NCBI GenBank assembly: GCA_019415705.1
Contig: DXYS01000083.1
Location: 1 to 33,871, forward strand
Direction: 5' to 3'
DNA length: 33,871 bases
Source: Bacteroidales bacterium
GTDB taxonomy: Bacteria; Bacteroidota; Bacteroidia; Bacteroidales; Muribaculaceae
Under the pieces are notes generated by a model that was not told the DNA's origin, did no database searches, and worked only from the letters and a program-made list of their open reading frames with translations. The translations under genes were made by a program, and so were the position numbers. Numbering within the stretch: the first letter of the stretch is position 1; the number at the start of each line of letters is the position of its first letter. Below are positions 1 through 10,228 of this stretch, piece after piece.

Positions 1-70
1 ACGGAATATTTTTTCCGTCGGCACTGAAAACGGATGTCATTCCGATTTTCTTTCCAATTAATCCTGGCAT
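1..70 (-). CDS. rplC: 50S ribosomal protein L3, N-terminal fragment (cut by window edge)
   Basis: An ATG on the minus strand at 70-68 opens a frame that stays open to the window edge and encodes 23 residues beginning MPGLIGKKIGMTSVF, the characteristic L3 N-terminus. L3 is an early-assembling large-subunit protein. It follows rpsJ in the S10 operon, which fits the order seen here. The gap to the rpsJ stop is 144 nt, long for an S10-type operon, and holds a strong hairpin. Only the first tenth or so of the gene is visible. Confidence 0.93.
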   Translation of the reverse strand, partial: MPGLIGKKIGMTSVFSADGKNIP

Positions 71-139
71 TTCTGTGTAATTAAATTAATATTAATTGTT
101 CTGGTTGTTTAAATTCATTGTCAGTACTGATTGCATAAC

Positions 140-193
140 AGCCTGCGGGCTGCCGGGAGACGACACGATGTGCGCGCTCCCGGCGCCGCGGCT
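140..193 (-). other. Long imperfect hairpin between rpsJ and rplC
   Basis: Three stacked stems can form: 152-159 with 177-184 (8 bp, perfect, GC-rich), 145-148 with 186-189 (4 bp) and 140-143 with 190-193 (4 bp), separated by a small internal loop and one bulged base. There is no T-run after it on the minus strand, so it is not a classic terminator. It may be an intercistronic regulatory or processing structure. The function is inference. Confidence 0.6.
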
Positions 194-214
194 CAATATG
201 TCTTGTCAGTGTTA

Positions 215-520
215 TCAGACTTTAATCTGCACCTCTACGCCGCTGGGCAGCTCGAGTTTCATCAGTGCGTCAACAGTCTTGGCCGACGAGTTGTAAATGT
301 CGATAAGACGTTTGAATGACGAAAGCTGGAACTGTTCGCGCGACTTTTTGTTGACAAAGGTCGAACGGTTGACGGTGAAGATGCGCTTGTGGGTAGGCAG
401 GGGAATGGGACCCGAAACAACCGCACCGGTAGCCTTTACAGTCTTGACGATTTTCTCAGCCGATTTGTCGACGAGATTATGATCGTAAGATTTGAGTTTG
501 ATTCTGATTTTCTGGCTCAT
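215..520 (-). CDS. rpsJ: 30S ribosomal protein S10
   Basis: 101-residue protein starting MSQKIRIKLKSYDHN, the normal S10 start and length (E. coli S10 has 103). S10 sits in the 30S head and in other bacteria also works as the antitermination factor NusE. The open frame extends 18 codons upstream to 574, but that part would overlap the end of fusA and is not S10-like, so the internal ATG at 520 is preferred. It starts 23 nt after the fusA stop. This joins the str operon to the S10 operon without tuf between them. No Shine-Dalgarno sequence is visible, as is usual for this phylum. Confidence 0.96.
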   Translation of the reverse strand: MSQKIRIKLKSYDHNLVDKSAEKIVKTVKATGAVVSGPIPLPTHKRIFTVNRSTFVNKKSREQFQLSSFKRLIDIYNSSAKTVDALMKLELPSGVEVQIKV

Positions 521-543
521 ACGATTATGATGATTTTTTTGTT

Positions 544-2670
<2,127 letters not shown>

Positions 2671-2710
2671 TTTGGATATTTCGATAGGAATTAATCAATG
2701 ACATGGTGGA

Positions 2711-3187
2711 TTAGAAGCGGAAGTGTGCGAATGCGCGGTTGGCCTCGGCCATCTTGTGCATATCTTCTTTACGCTTGAATGCGCCGCCTTGATCGTTGAA
2801 TGCGTCTACGATTTCTGCGGCAAGCTTGTCAGCCATTGTTTTGCCGCCACGTTTGCGGGCATAAAGGATAAGATTCTTCATTGATATAGATTCCTTGCGG
2901 TCGGGACGAATTTCGGTAGGCACCTGAAATGTAGCGCCGCCGACGCGACGTGATTTGACCTCTACCTGAGGGGTCACGTTCTCGAGAGCTTTTTTCCAAA
3001 TCTCTAAAGATGTGAGCTCTTCGTTGGGCAGTTTCGACTTCACAGTCTCGAGTGCGTCATAGAAAATCGTGAAAGCGGTGTTTTTCTTGCCGTCATACAT
3101 AAGGTGATTGACGAACTTAGTTACTCTCACGTCATTGAAAACGGGATCGGGCAGAATGATCCGTTTCTTAGGTTTAGCCTTTCTCAT
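2711..3187 (-). CDS. rpsG: 30S ribosomal protein S7
   Basis: 158 residues, standard length, beginning MRKAKPKKRIILPDPVF and ending in the aromatic tail AFAHFRF. S7 is the primary assembly protein of the 30S head, binding the 3' major domain of 16S rRNA near the decoding centre. It is the second gene of the str operon, separated from rpsL by an unusually long 207-nt spacer that contains a hairpin. In E. coli S7 represses its operon by binding the rpsL-rpsG spacer, so the spacer here is a plausible place for similar control (inference). Confidence 0.97.
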   Translation of the reverse strand: MRKAKPKKRIILPDPVFNDVRVTKFVNHLMYDGKKNTAFTIFYDALETVKSKLPNEELTSLEIWKKALENVTPQVEVKSRRVGGATFQVPTEIRPDRKESISMKNLILYARKRGGKTMADKLAAEIVDAFNDQGGAFKRKEDMHKMAEANRAFAHFRF

Positions 3188-3330
3188 TTTTAATGATAAT
3201 CGTTGTGTTTTTGATTGCTTGGTTGCTTTCTTCTTTATTCTTCAGCCCGTCCTCCGACGTGACTTACTCAACCTTTGAGGCAGCTTTTCAAGAAATGCAA
3301 AAACGAGTTAATTGAGATGTTTGATAATTA

Positions 3331-3367
3331 CTCGCGGTGCGTTTAGTAAATACTTCACCGCTCCGAG
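3331..3367 (-). other. Hairpin in the rpsL-rpsG spacer
   Basis: A 6-bp stem (3334-3339 with 3356-3361) extended by 3 bp (3331-3333 with 3365-3367) across a 3-nt bulge, in the 207-nt untranslated spacer between the S12 and S7 genes. There is no T-run on the minus strand, so it is not a terminator. It could be an S7 autoregulatory element or a processing site. The fold is seen; the role is inferred. Confidence 0.45.
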
Positions 3368-3394
3368 CGTCAGCTGTGAGACTCTCAGAGACGA

Positions 3395-3784
3395 TTACTT
3401 CTTGGCTGCACCGGCCTTGGGACGTTTGGCGCCATATTTCGAGCGACGCTGGGTGCGATCTTTAACACCGCTTGTGTCGAGCGTGCCGCGAACGATATGG
3501 TAGCGAACACCGGGGAGGTCTTTTACACGACCGCCACGCACGAGCACAATTGAGTGCTCCTGAAGGTTGTGACCTTCACCGGGGATGTACGAGTTCACTT
3601 CTTTACCGTTGGTCAGGCGCACACGGGCCACTTTACGCATAGCCGAGTTAGGCTTCTTGGGGGTGGTGGTGTAGACGCGCACACAGACACCGCGACGCTG
3701 GGGGCACGAGTCAAGTGCGGGCGACTTACTCTTATCCTCGAGAGCCACACGTCCTTTTCTTACTAATTGCTGAATGGTAGGCAT
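3395..3784 (-). CDS. rpsL: 30S ribosomal protein S12
   Basis: 129 residues, beginning MPTIQQLVRKGR, with the decoding-centre loops TTPKKPNS (lysines 43 and 44) and GRVKDLPG intact. The lysine altered in classical streptomycin-resistant mutants is wild type. S12 monitors codon-anticodon pairing at the A site. First gene of the str operon, with a Bacteroidetes-type promoter about 145 nt upstream. The start lacks a Shine-Dalgarno sequence and is preceded by an A-rich stretch. Confidence 0.97.
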   Translation of the reverse strand: MPTIQQLVRKGRVALEDKSKSPALDSCPQRRGVCVRVYTTTPKKPNSAMRKVARVRLTNGKEVNSYIPGEGHNLQEHSIVLVRGGRVKDLPGVRYHIVRGTLDTSGVKDRTQRRSKYGAKRPKAGAAKK

Positions 3785-3928
3785 CTTAGTTTCTTTTGTT
3801 TCGTTAAATGTTTACTATTCTCTTATGTTTAAAATTCAATCCTTAGCAGACACCGCAAACGCCACCTATCGCCGTCTCCATCAAAGACTTAGCGACAGAA
3901 GGGCGCAGTTGTGCCTTTAAAATCTGCG

Positions 3929-3960
3929 CAAAATTACAACTTTATTTTTTGTTATGCAAA
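3929..3960 (-). promoter_or_regulatory. Promoter of the str operon
   Basis: On the minus strand TTTG (3960-3957) is followed after 20 nt by TAATTTTG (3936-3929), a perfect match to the Bacteroidetes TTTG / TAnnTTTG sigma-ABfr consensus. Transcription should begin near 3922, giving rpsL a leader of roughly 138 nt. No other plausible match was seen in the 375-nt divergent region apart from the plus-strand one at 4064-4094. Confidence 0.75.
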
Positions 3961-4063
3961 TATTTTTGCGCTTGATTTTCAGTCGATTTCAAAAAAAATA
4001 TCAACTCCGTTCCGTCGTATTCCTACGCGTATCCCGCTACGTCACGACCTGCCGTCAAACATA

Positions 4064-4094
4064 TTTTTTTATCGCCGGAGATATCATATATTTG
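4064..4094 (+). promoter_or_regulatory. Promoter of the hexosaminidase gene
   Basis: TATATTTG at 4087-4094 matches TAnnTTTG exactly. A T-rich TTTT at 4064-4067, 19 nt upstream, is a weak -33 element. Transcription would start near 4101, about 59 nt before the chosen start codon. It is divergent from the str promoter. Confidence 0.55.
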
Positions 4095-4159
4095 CATCGT
4101 GACAGTCCCCGGCTCCGGTCGGCGTGCTGCACATATACATTATTTATAATACGACTCCC

Positions 4160-6403
4160 ATGAAAAAAGTTCTCGCCGCCGCAGTCATAGCTATTTCTAC
4201 CGCCTTTGCAGCCGCCATGCCCTCAGCGCCAGTCAAAGTGACATGGCAGACGCTCGGCAACACCACAGACTCGGCCGGTAACACCTGTTACACCCAGCGC
4301 CTTACGGTCAGCGGTAATCTCGATTTCGACTTGCTCGCGTTCAATCAGTTCGCCAGACGCATGCACACTCTAAACCCCGCCGACACGCTCCGCGAGATTG
4401 TTCCCGGCTACTATGTCATAGCATCACCGCGCTTCCGTCAGGCCGACGGCAGCGTGGTCATAGACATCGTCACACGCGGCGCCATGCAGAATGTCTGCTA
4501 CGAGCCCGACGGTTTCCATACGGTCACTCTCCCGTCAGGTCTCACCGGCCCGGTTGAGCTGACGCGCCGTTCACTTCTCGACCACCCGTCGCATTACTCC
4601 ACTCCGCGCGTCAACCGAATGCCTCCGGCCGACGAAATCTACCGACTGAACGAACGTCTCGCCGAAGCCGCCTCCACAGCCTCGCCTTACGACATCATCC
4701 CGTCTTTTAAATCAGTCACGAAAACAGGCCGACACACCGTAACACCACTGCGCAAGACTTTTAAAACTGTCGCCCCGACTGACAGTCTCGGCACATACCG
4801 CATCGTCATCGCCGGCGGCGAGGCCCGCGTCGAGGCTCCGCAGCAGTCAGCCACACTCGCCCGTCGCCGCTTGGACACACTGCTCGGCGGCCTCCCTGAC
4901 GGCACTGTCATCGACGAGGCGGTAATCGTGGACCGCCCCGACTTCGGCTATCGCGGCGTTATGATTGACATTGCCCGCAACTATCAGACGCCCGCCCAGA
5001 TGCGGCGCATCCTCGACCTGATGGCACACTACGGCTTTAACATCCTCCACTTCCATTTCGCCGACGACGAAGCATGGCGCGTAGACATCCCCGGCCTGCC
5101 CGAACTTGTCGCGGTAGGCGGCCGACGCGGTTATGCGCCCGACGAGAGCGAGCACCTGTGGCAAATATTCTGCGGTGACGGCAATCCCGCGAGCGTCAAT
5201 ACCTCAAACGGATTTTTCACGACAGACGATTTCATCGGCATGCTGCGGTATGCCGACAGACTCGGCATCAGCGTCCTGCCCGAAATCGAATCGCCGGGAC
5301 ACGCCCGCGCCGCCATCAAGGCAATGGAGCGCCGCGCACGTGTCTGCGGCGACAGCACTCTGCTGCTGACCGAGGCCGCAGACTCATCGGTCTACACATC
5401 GGCTCAAGCATTTCACGACAATATCCTAAATCCGGCACTCGAATCGACCTACAGATTTATGTTCCGAGTCTTCGACGGTCTGATTGACCTCTACGCGCAA
5501 GCCGGAGTTGAACTCCCCGCGATACATATCGGCGGCGACGAGGTGCCGCGCAATGCGTGGAGTCGCTCGCCGGCCGCACATGCCCTCGCCGACAGTCTCG
5601 GATATGAAACTCAGAAACAGATCCACGCTCACTTCGTCAGACGACTCAACGACTATCTCGCCTCTCGCGGCGTGAGACTGTCGGGCTGGCAGGACATCGC
5701 TACAGGCCGGATGGACGAATACAACGCCGCCATCAGCCCCAATGTCTTCTCCATCAACAGCTGGACGTTGTCGTCTAAAAGCGACAACTCACCCTCTCGT
5801 CAGGCTCTCGAAGGCGGCTATCCTGTCGTGCTAAGCAATGTCGACCGTTTTTATTTAGACATGGTCTACAGTTATCATCCCGACGAGCGTGGTCTGAGCT
5901 GGGGAGGCACTGTCGACGAATTCAAGAGCCTCGGAGGCTATCCGTCGTCGCTGTGCATCGTCCGTCCTGACGACCGCGGGCACATCATCGGTGTCTCAGG
6001 CCAGCTTTTCGCCGAGACCATACGCTCGGCCGCCGGGCAGGAAGAAATGCTGCTGCCAAAAATGCTCGGTCTCGCCGAACGCGCTTGGAACGCCGACTCG
6101 ACCTACAGCGTCGAGCGCTTCAACGATGTCATCGCGCGCCGCGAGATTCCTTACTGGCAGCGCGCCGGCTACAATTATCACCTGCGCCAGCCCGGCATAA
6201 TCTCTGACGGGAAGCACGCTCATTTCAACTCGCCCTACAAAGGCATAGGAGAGATTCGTTACACCATCGACTGCTCCGACCCGTCTGACGCGTCTCCGGC
6301 AGCTGACGGCGAGCCTGTAGCAATCCCGGCCGGCACGAAAGAGATACGCGCAGCCTATTATCTCAACGGTCGTCGCTCGGTGACGACAATACTTTATTTA
6401 TAA
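4160..6403 (+). CDS. Secreted beta-N-acetylhexosaminidase, glycoside hydrolase family 20
   Basis: 747 residues. The start at 4160 is chosen because it gives a clean signal peptide (MKKVLAAAVIAIS, then an AxA-type site near residue 20); the frame's earlier ATG at 4124 only adds a non-signal extension. After an N-terminal GH20b-like domain comes the (beta/alpha)8 barrel with HIGGDE, whose Asp460-Glu461 is the substrate-assisted catalytic pair. GH20 enzymes remove terminal GlcNAc or GalNAc from host mucin glycans, milk glycans or chitin fragments, here probably in the periplasm or at the cell surface. No SusC/SusD pair is adjacent, so it is not part of a visible polysaccharide utilisation locus. 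Its last 10 bases overlap the convergent GlmU-like gene. Confidence 0.92.
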   Translation: MKKVLAAAVIAISTAFAAAMPSAPVKVTWQTLGNTTDSAGNTCYTQRLTVSGNLDFDLLAFNQFARRMHTLNPADTLREIVPGYYVIASPRFRQADGSVVIDIVTRGAMQNVCYEPDGFHTVTLPSGLTGPVELTRRSLLDHPSHYSTPRVNRMPPADEIYRLNERLAEAASTASPYDIIPSFKSVTKTGRHTVTPLRKTFKTVAPTDSLGTYRIVIAGGEARVEAPQQSATLARRRLDTLLGGLPDGTVIDEAVIVDRPDFGYRGVMIDIARNYQTPAQMRRILDLMAHYGFNILHFHFADDEAWRVDIPGLPELVAVGGRRGYAPDESEHLWQIFCGDGNPASVNTSNGFFTTDDFIGMLRYADRLGISVLPEIESPGHARAAIKAMERRARVCGDSTLLLTEAADSSVYTSAQAFHDNILNPALESTYRFMFRVFDGLIDLYAQAGVELPAIHIGGDEVPRNAWSRSPAAHALADSLGYETQKQIHAHFVRRLNDYLASRGVRLSGWQDIATGRMDEYNAAISPNVFSINSWTLSSKSDNSPSRQALEGGYPVVLSNVDRFYLDMVYSYHPDERGLSWGGTVDEFKSLGGYPSSLCIVRPDDRGHIIGVSGQLFAETIRSAAGQEEMLLPKMLGLAERAWNADSTYSVERFNDVIARREIPYWQRAGYNYHLRQPGIISDGKHAHFNSPYKGIGEIRYTIDCSDPSDASPAADGEPVAIPAGTKEIRAAYYLNGRRSVTTILYL

Positions 6404-7554
6404 GACTCCGCAGCCTCGCGGATGGCCATGAACATGGCGCGGTCTGCGTCGGTGAGTTCCACCGACCGGCGCGCCATCATACGCTGCGCCGTGTCAAAAA
6501 ATTTGCTCATCGACACATCGGTGAATCCGGCGTTGCCGCCGTCACTGAACGAGGCGACAAAATTACGCGGGAAACCGGAGCCGTGGATATTCACCCCTAC
6601 CCCGACGACAGTCGCCGTGTTAAACATCGTGTTGATGCCGGCTTTGGAATGGTCGCCCATAATAAGGCCGCAGAACTGCAGACCCGTGCGCAGGAAACGG
6701 TGCGACGGATAGTTCCAGAGCTTTATCTCGGTATAGTCATTTTTGAGATTTGAGGCCGTGCATCCGGCGCCGAGATTACACCATGCGCCGATGACCGCGT
6801 TGCCGAGAAATCCGTCATGAGCCTTATTGCTGTAACTGTGGATGACCACATTATTGAGTTCTCCGCCTACTTTCGACCACGGACCGATTGTCGTGTCGGG
6901 ATAAATACGCGCCCCCATATTGACGACCGAGTGCTCGCAGACAGCTATCGGCCCCCGCAACGCGGCACACTCCATCACTTCGGCACACTGACCTATATAA
7001 ACAGGTCCATTTGTCACGTTGACGGTGCAACCTCTGACCGTCGCACCCGGCTCAATAAACAATTGCTCACGGTCGCCTATTACCGTAACTGTCGGGTCAA
7101 TAGCCGCACTCTCACGACCTGCTGTCAGCGCAGCGAAGTCGGCGCGCAGAGCCTCGCCGTTAAGCCTGAAAATATCTGTTACATTATTTATAGACATGTA
7201 GTCATCCTCATAGCTCACTCGTCGCATTTCTTCGCCGCGACAGGCGATAACCCGTCCCTCGCGGTCGACAAGCGCTTCGCCCGGCTGCAGCGCCGCGGCT
7301 GCCTCAGCTAACGGCGGGTCGGCGACAATATTACCGGCGATGCTTAGTGTAGCCGCGTCGGCAGCATCGGCCTTACAGGGAAATTTCTCGCTAAGATAGC
7401 CGGGCGTCGAGTAGCTGTAGTCGCCAGGCAGCAGATGCTGCCACTTCTCGGCGAGAGTCAGGATGCCGAGGCGCAGATTGGCCACCGGACGAGTATAGGT
7501 GAGCGGCAGCAGATTGTCGCGCACCTCCTGAGAGTCAAATAAGATGATATTCAT
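6394..7554 (-). CDS. GlmU-like putative sugar nucleotidyltransferase/acyltransferase (alternative bacterial GlmU family)
   Basis: 386 residues. The N-terminal half begins MNIILFDSQEVRDNLLPLTYTRP and lacks the GxGTRM-type nucleotide-binding signature of true GlmU. The C-terminal half (about 165-330) is a left-handed beta-helix of hexapeptide repeats with a GlmU-like segment around NLGAGCTASNLKNDY (260-274). This architecture fits the Bacteroidetes family annotated as GlmU-family or putative glucose-1-phosphate thymidylyltransferase, thought to act in UDP-GlcNAc or other sugar-nucleotide synthesis. The activity is not proved by the sequence. The gene converges with the hexosaminidase, overlapping by 10 bp, with no terminator between. 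Confidence 0.8.
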   Translation of the reverse strand: MNIILFDSQEVRDNLLPLTYTRPVANLRLGILTLAEKWQHLLPGDYSYSTPGYLSEKFPCKADAADAATLSIAGNIVADPPLAEAAAALQPGEALVDREGRVIACRGEEMRRVSYEDDYMSINNVTDIFRLNGEALRADFAALTAGRESAAIDPTVTVIGDREQLFIEPGATVRGCTVNVTNGPVYIGQCAEVMECAALRGPIAVCEHSVVNMGARIYPDTTIGPWSKVGGELNNVVIHSYSNKAHDGFLGNAVIGAWCNLGAGCTASNLKNDYTEIKLWNYPSHRFLRTGLQFCGLIMGDHSKAGINTMFNTATVVGVGVNIHGSGFPRNFVASFSDGGNAGFTDVSMSKFFDTAQRMMARRSVELTDADRAMFMAIREAAESYK

Positions 7555-7584
7555 GACATGACGGTGTTATATCGTTTGACGGTG

Positions 7585-7592
7585 CAAAGATA
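7585..7592 (-). promoter_or_regulatory. Promoter -7 element of the GlmU-like gene
   Basis: TATCTTTG on the minus strand (7592-7585) matches TAnnTTTG exactly. No TTTG is found at the expected -33 spacing. The start of transcription would be near 7578, about 25 nt before the start codon. Confidence 0.55.
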
Positions 7593-7640
7593 AGCCTATT
7601 ACGCCGAGCGACAGCACATCATGTCGATTTTTTTGTCGTA

Positions 7641-8825
7641 TCAGCCCGGATTAGCCGTCATCAGCTGATATATCTGACGAGTCTCACGCTCGGTCAGACG
7701 ATAATATCCGCCTATGGTTGCGCCTTTATCCTCATGGAGTTTTCTGACGAGCAGGTCTATATCGGGGTCGGCGATACCGAGATCTCTGAAAGTCAACGGC
7801 ATGCGCAGGACTGCCCCGAAGAATGCACGCAGCGAAGCCACGGCGTCTATGGCCGCCGAGCGGTCGTCGGGAGCGGTCACTCCGAAGACGCGCCGGCCGA
7901 GCTGCGCGACTTTCGACGGCTTGTGATGAGCCATAAACGCCATCCATGCCGGGATGACCACTGCAAGTCCGGCACCATGCACAACGCCGTAGACCGCACT
8001 TATTTCATGTTCCATAAAATGCGACACCCAGTCTTCGCGCCGGCCGCAACCGACGATACCGTTATGGCCGAGCGTTCCGGCCCACTCGATATTGGCGCGG
8101 GTCTGATAGTCGGTCGGATCAGACAACGCCTTGGGAGCCTCGTTGATTAACGACAGCAGCAGACCCTCGGCAAGACGGTCAGACACCTCCACGCGGCTCG
8201 TCGGCGAAAAATAGCGCTCCATGATGTGTGACATCATGTCGACCACGCCGCAGGCTGTCTGATAAGCCGACAGTGTGAACGTCAGCTCCGGGTCGATTAT
8301 GGCGAAGCGCGGACGGAGCACCGAGTCTGTACGCAGGCTTATTTTCTGCAACGTGTCACGCTTGGTGATTACAGAGTTGCCCGACCCCTCACTTCCCGAC
8401 CCCGGGATAGTCAGCACGACGCCGACCGGCAGTGCATTCTTTACAATCTGTTTCCCTGCATAAAAATCCCAGAAATCGCCGTCATAGCCTATACCGGCGG
8501 CTATAGCCTTGGCTGTGTCGATAACCGATCCTCCGCCGATGGCGAGCAGACCGTCGATGTGCTTGTCACGGCCGAGCGCGATGCCCTCATAGACGCGGTC
8601 GTCAGTCGGATTCTGCTCTATGCCGCCGAATTCTACATACTCTATGCCTATGGTTGAGAGCGACATCTCGATGCGGTCAAGCAGACCGTTGGCCTTTACA
8701 TATTTCTTGCCGTAGACAATCATTACCTTTTTGGCCCCCATCAGGAATGTGAGCATACCGGTCTTCTCCTCGGCTCCGCGCCCGAATTCATACAGCGTCG
8801 GACTATAATAAGTAAAATTATCCAT
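7641..8825 (-). CDS. Iron-containing alcohol dehydrogenase, YqhD/butanol dehydrogenase type
   Basis: 394 residues, full length for group III metal-dependent alcohol dehydrogenases. The nucleotide-binding GGGS is at 97-100. The metal ligands Asp196, His200, His269 and His283 each sit two positions after their equivalents in E. coli YqhD (194, 198, 267, 281), so the site is complete. Such enzymes reduce aldehydes such as butanal, methylglyoxal or lipid-peroxidation products with NAD(P)H in the cytoplasm. It stands alone, divergent from zupT. Metal identity (Fe or Zn) and cofactor preference cannot be read from the sequence. Confidence 0.9.
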   Translation of the reverse strand: MDNFTYYSPTLYEFGRGAEEKTGMLTFLMGAKKVMIVYGKKYVKANGLLDRIEMSLSTIGIEYVEFGGIEQNPTDDRVYEGIALGRDKHIDGLLAIGGGSVIDTAKAIAAGIGYDGDFWDFYAGKQIVKNALPVGVVLTIPGSGSEGSGNSVITKRDTLQKISLRTDSVLRPRFAIIDPELTFTLSAYQTACGVVDMMSHIMERYFSPTSRVEVSDRLAEGLLLSLINEAPKALSDPTDYQTRANIEWAGTLGHNGIVGCGRREDWVSHFMEHEISAVYGVVHGAGLAVVIPAWMAFMAHHKPSKVAQLGRRVFGVTAPDDRSAAIDAVASLRAFFGAVLRMPLTFRDLGIADPDIDLLVRKLHEDKGATIGGYYRLTERETRQIYQLMTANPG

Positions 8826-8900
8826 CTTAAAATTCCTTTTTATAAATTATTAACCGACTGTGGTGCACACTTGTTCGCGATTATTTACGTTAATAAACAT

Positions 8901-9701
8901 ATGTATGACATCGAAACCATACTCCAAGCCCTTGCGCTGACTTTCGTGGCCGGCGCGGCCACGGGCGTCGGGGCGCTCATATCCATAACTGCGCGCAAAA
9001 CCGACACGCGTATTCTCTCCGGAGCGCTCGGCCTCTCGGCAGGAGTGATGGTCTACATCTCCTTTATGGAGCTGTTGCCCGAAGCCATAGCTTCGCTGTC
9101 GGCCGACCATGACACACGCGTCGCTCAGATTATTTCGCTTGCGGCATTCTTCGGCGGCGTAGCCCTCATAGCGCTCATCGACAGATTCGTGCCCGAAGAC
9201 GAGAATCCTCACGAGATGCACACCATGGACGAGCTCTCGCGCCCCGGCAACCACCATTTGCGCCGCACGGCCACAATGCTGGCTCTCGCCATCGGCATCC
9301 ACAACTTCCCCGAGGGCATGGCGAGTTTTATCTCGGCCCTCGACGGTCTCGATGTAGCCCTGCCGGTGATTATAGCGATTGCCATCCACAACATCCCCGA
9401 AGGCATTGCCGTAGCCGTGCCGATTTATCATTCGACCGGCAGCCGACGCAAGGCCATCAGATACTCTCTTCTCTCCGGCATGGCCGAGCCTGCCGGTGCA
9501 ATTGTCGGCATAGCCGTATTGCTGCCGTTCTGGTCGCTGGCCGTCAACGCAATATGCCTTGCTGCCGTAGCCGGCATAATGGTCTACATATCGTTCGACG
9601 AACTGCTGCCGGGAGCCGAACGGTTCGGCCATCACCACATGACCATCACGGGCGTAATTGCCGGCATGGCCATTATGGCCCTGACAATGCTCTGGCTCTG
9701 A
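8901..9701 (+). CDS. zupT: ZIP-family divalent metal transporter ZupT
   Basis: 266 residues with about eight membrane segments and the two ZIP signatures IHNFPEG and IHNIPEG in TM4 and TM5, whose His, Asn and Glu line the metal site. ZupT imports Zn2+, Fe2+ and other divalent metals across the inner membrane. The start at 8901 (MYDIETILQALAL) is preferred over an in-frame ATG at 8871 because it matches the family's short N-terminus. A His-rich stretch between TM3 and TM4 carries HEMHTMDE. A longer open frame on the opposite strand (8850-9776) is a shadow. Only 11 nt separate its stop from the convergent DUF486 gene. Confidence 0.92.
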   Translation: MYDIETILQALALTFVAGAATGVGALISITARKTDTRILSGALGLSAGVMVYISFMELLPEAIASLSADHDTRVAQIISLAAFFGGVALIALIDRFVPEDENPHEMHTMDELSRPGNHHLRRTATMLALAIGIHNFPEGMASFISALDGLDVALPVIIAIAIHNIPEGIAVAVPIYHSTGSRRKAIRYSLLSGMAEPAGAIVGIAVLLPFWSLAVNAICLAAVAGIMVYISFDELLPGAERFGHHHMTITGVIAGMAIMALTMLWL

Positions 9702-9712
9702 GACTCGGACCG

Positions 9713-10084
9713 TCATTTCATAAACACGAAATAGACGGCGAGCACTAAGCAGACAAACGCTGCAAGGTGATTCCACTGCAGTGACTCACCTTTGAAAAAT
9801 ACTACCGTGAAAAGTGTGAACACCACCAACGTGATGACCTCCTGCAACACCTTGAGTTGCATGAGTGAAAACGCTCCGCCGTTGCCCGCAAATCCGTAGC
9901 GATTTGCAGGTACCTGAAAACTGTATTCGGCCAACGCAATACCCCACGAAAGAAGTATGACCACATAAAGCGGCGTGTTTGACCCGATGACATGCATCTG
10001 CTGCAGTTTCAGATGTCCGTACCACGCAAACGTCATAAAGATATTGGAGATGACGAGCAGCCCGATTGTTAGCCAGATATTCAT
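9713..10084 (-). CDS. DUF486 (DMT-family) small membrane protein
   Basis: 123 residues with four predicted membrane helices, starting MNIWLTIGLLVISNIFM and containing the family-typical segments FAWYGHL and ALAEYSFQVPANR. DUF486 proteins belong to the drug/metabolite transporter superfamily and resemble small four-helix EmrE-like proteins; their substrate is unknown. The gene is single, convergent with zupT. No terminator lies between the two stops, so their transcripts probably overlap. Confidence 0.85.
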   Translation of the reverse strand: MNIWLTIGLLVISNIFMTFAWYGHLKLQQMHVIGSNTPLYVVILLSWGIALAEYSFQVPANRYGFAGNGGAFSLMQLKVLQEVITLVVFTLFTVVFFKGESLQWNHLAAFVCLVLAVYFVFMK

Positions 10085-10186
10085 TTTAATACACTTTAAC
10101 TTTTAATGCTGTAACGAATTATTTCCCATTGCGTCTTATATACAAAGGACATAAAGAAACAGCAATCTTTAAAAACATTATCAAGT

Positions 10187-10228
10187 CATCCGTGACGCCG
10201 GTCAGTCGAGGCGTCGCGGATGTTTTTT
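10187..10228 (+). terminator. Intrinsic terminator in plus orientation
   Basis: 13-bp stem (10187-10199 with 10210-10222, one G-T pair), 10-nt loop, then six T at 10223-10228. On the plus strand this is a textbook terminator. On the minus strand it follows directly after the M16 peptidase stop, but the T-run there comes only after an 11-nt gap. The nearest plus-strand gene upstream is zupT, 486 nt away and across DUF486. Confidence 0.75.

Noticed and set aside
8850..9776. 308-codon open frame opposite zupT, longer than zupT itself
   Set aside because: Its translation has no recognisable fold and is rich in His, Arg, Gly and Tyr as expected from reading a membrane-protein gene backwards; the ZIP motifs on the plus strand are decisive.
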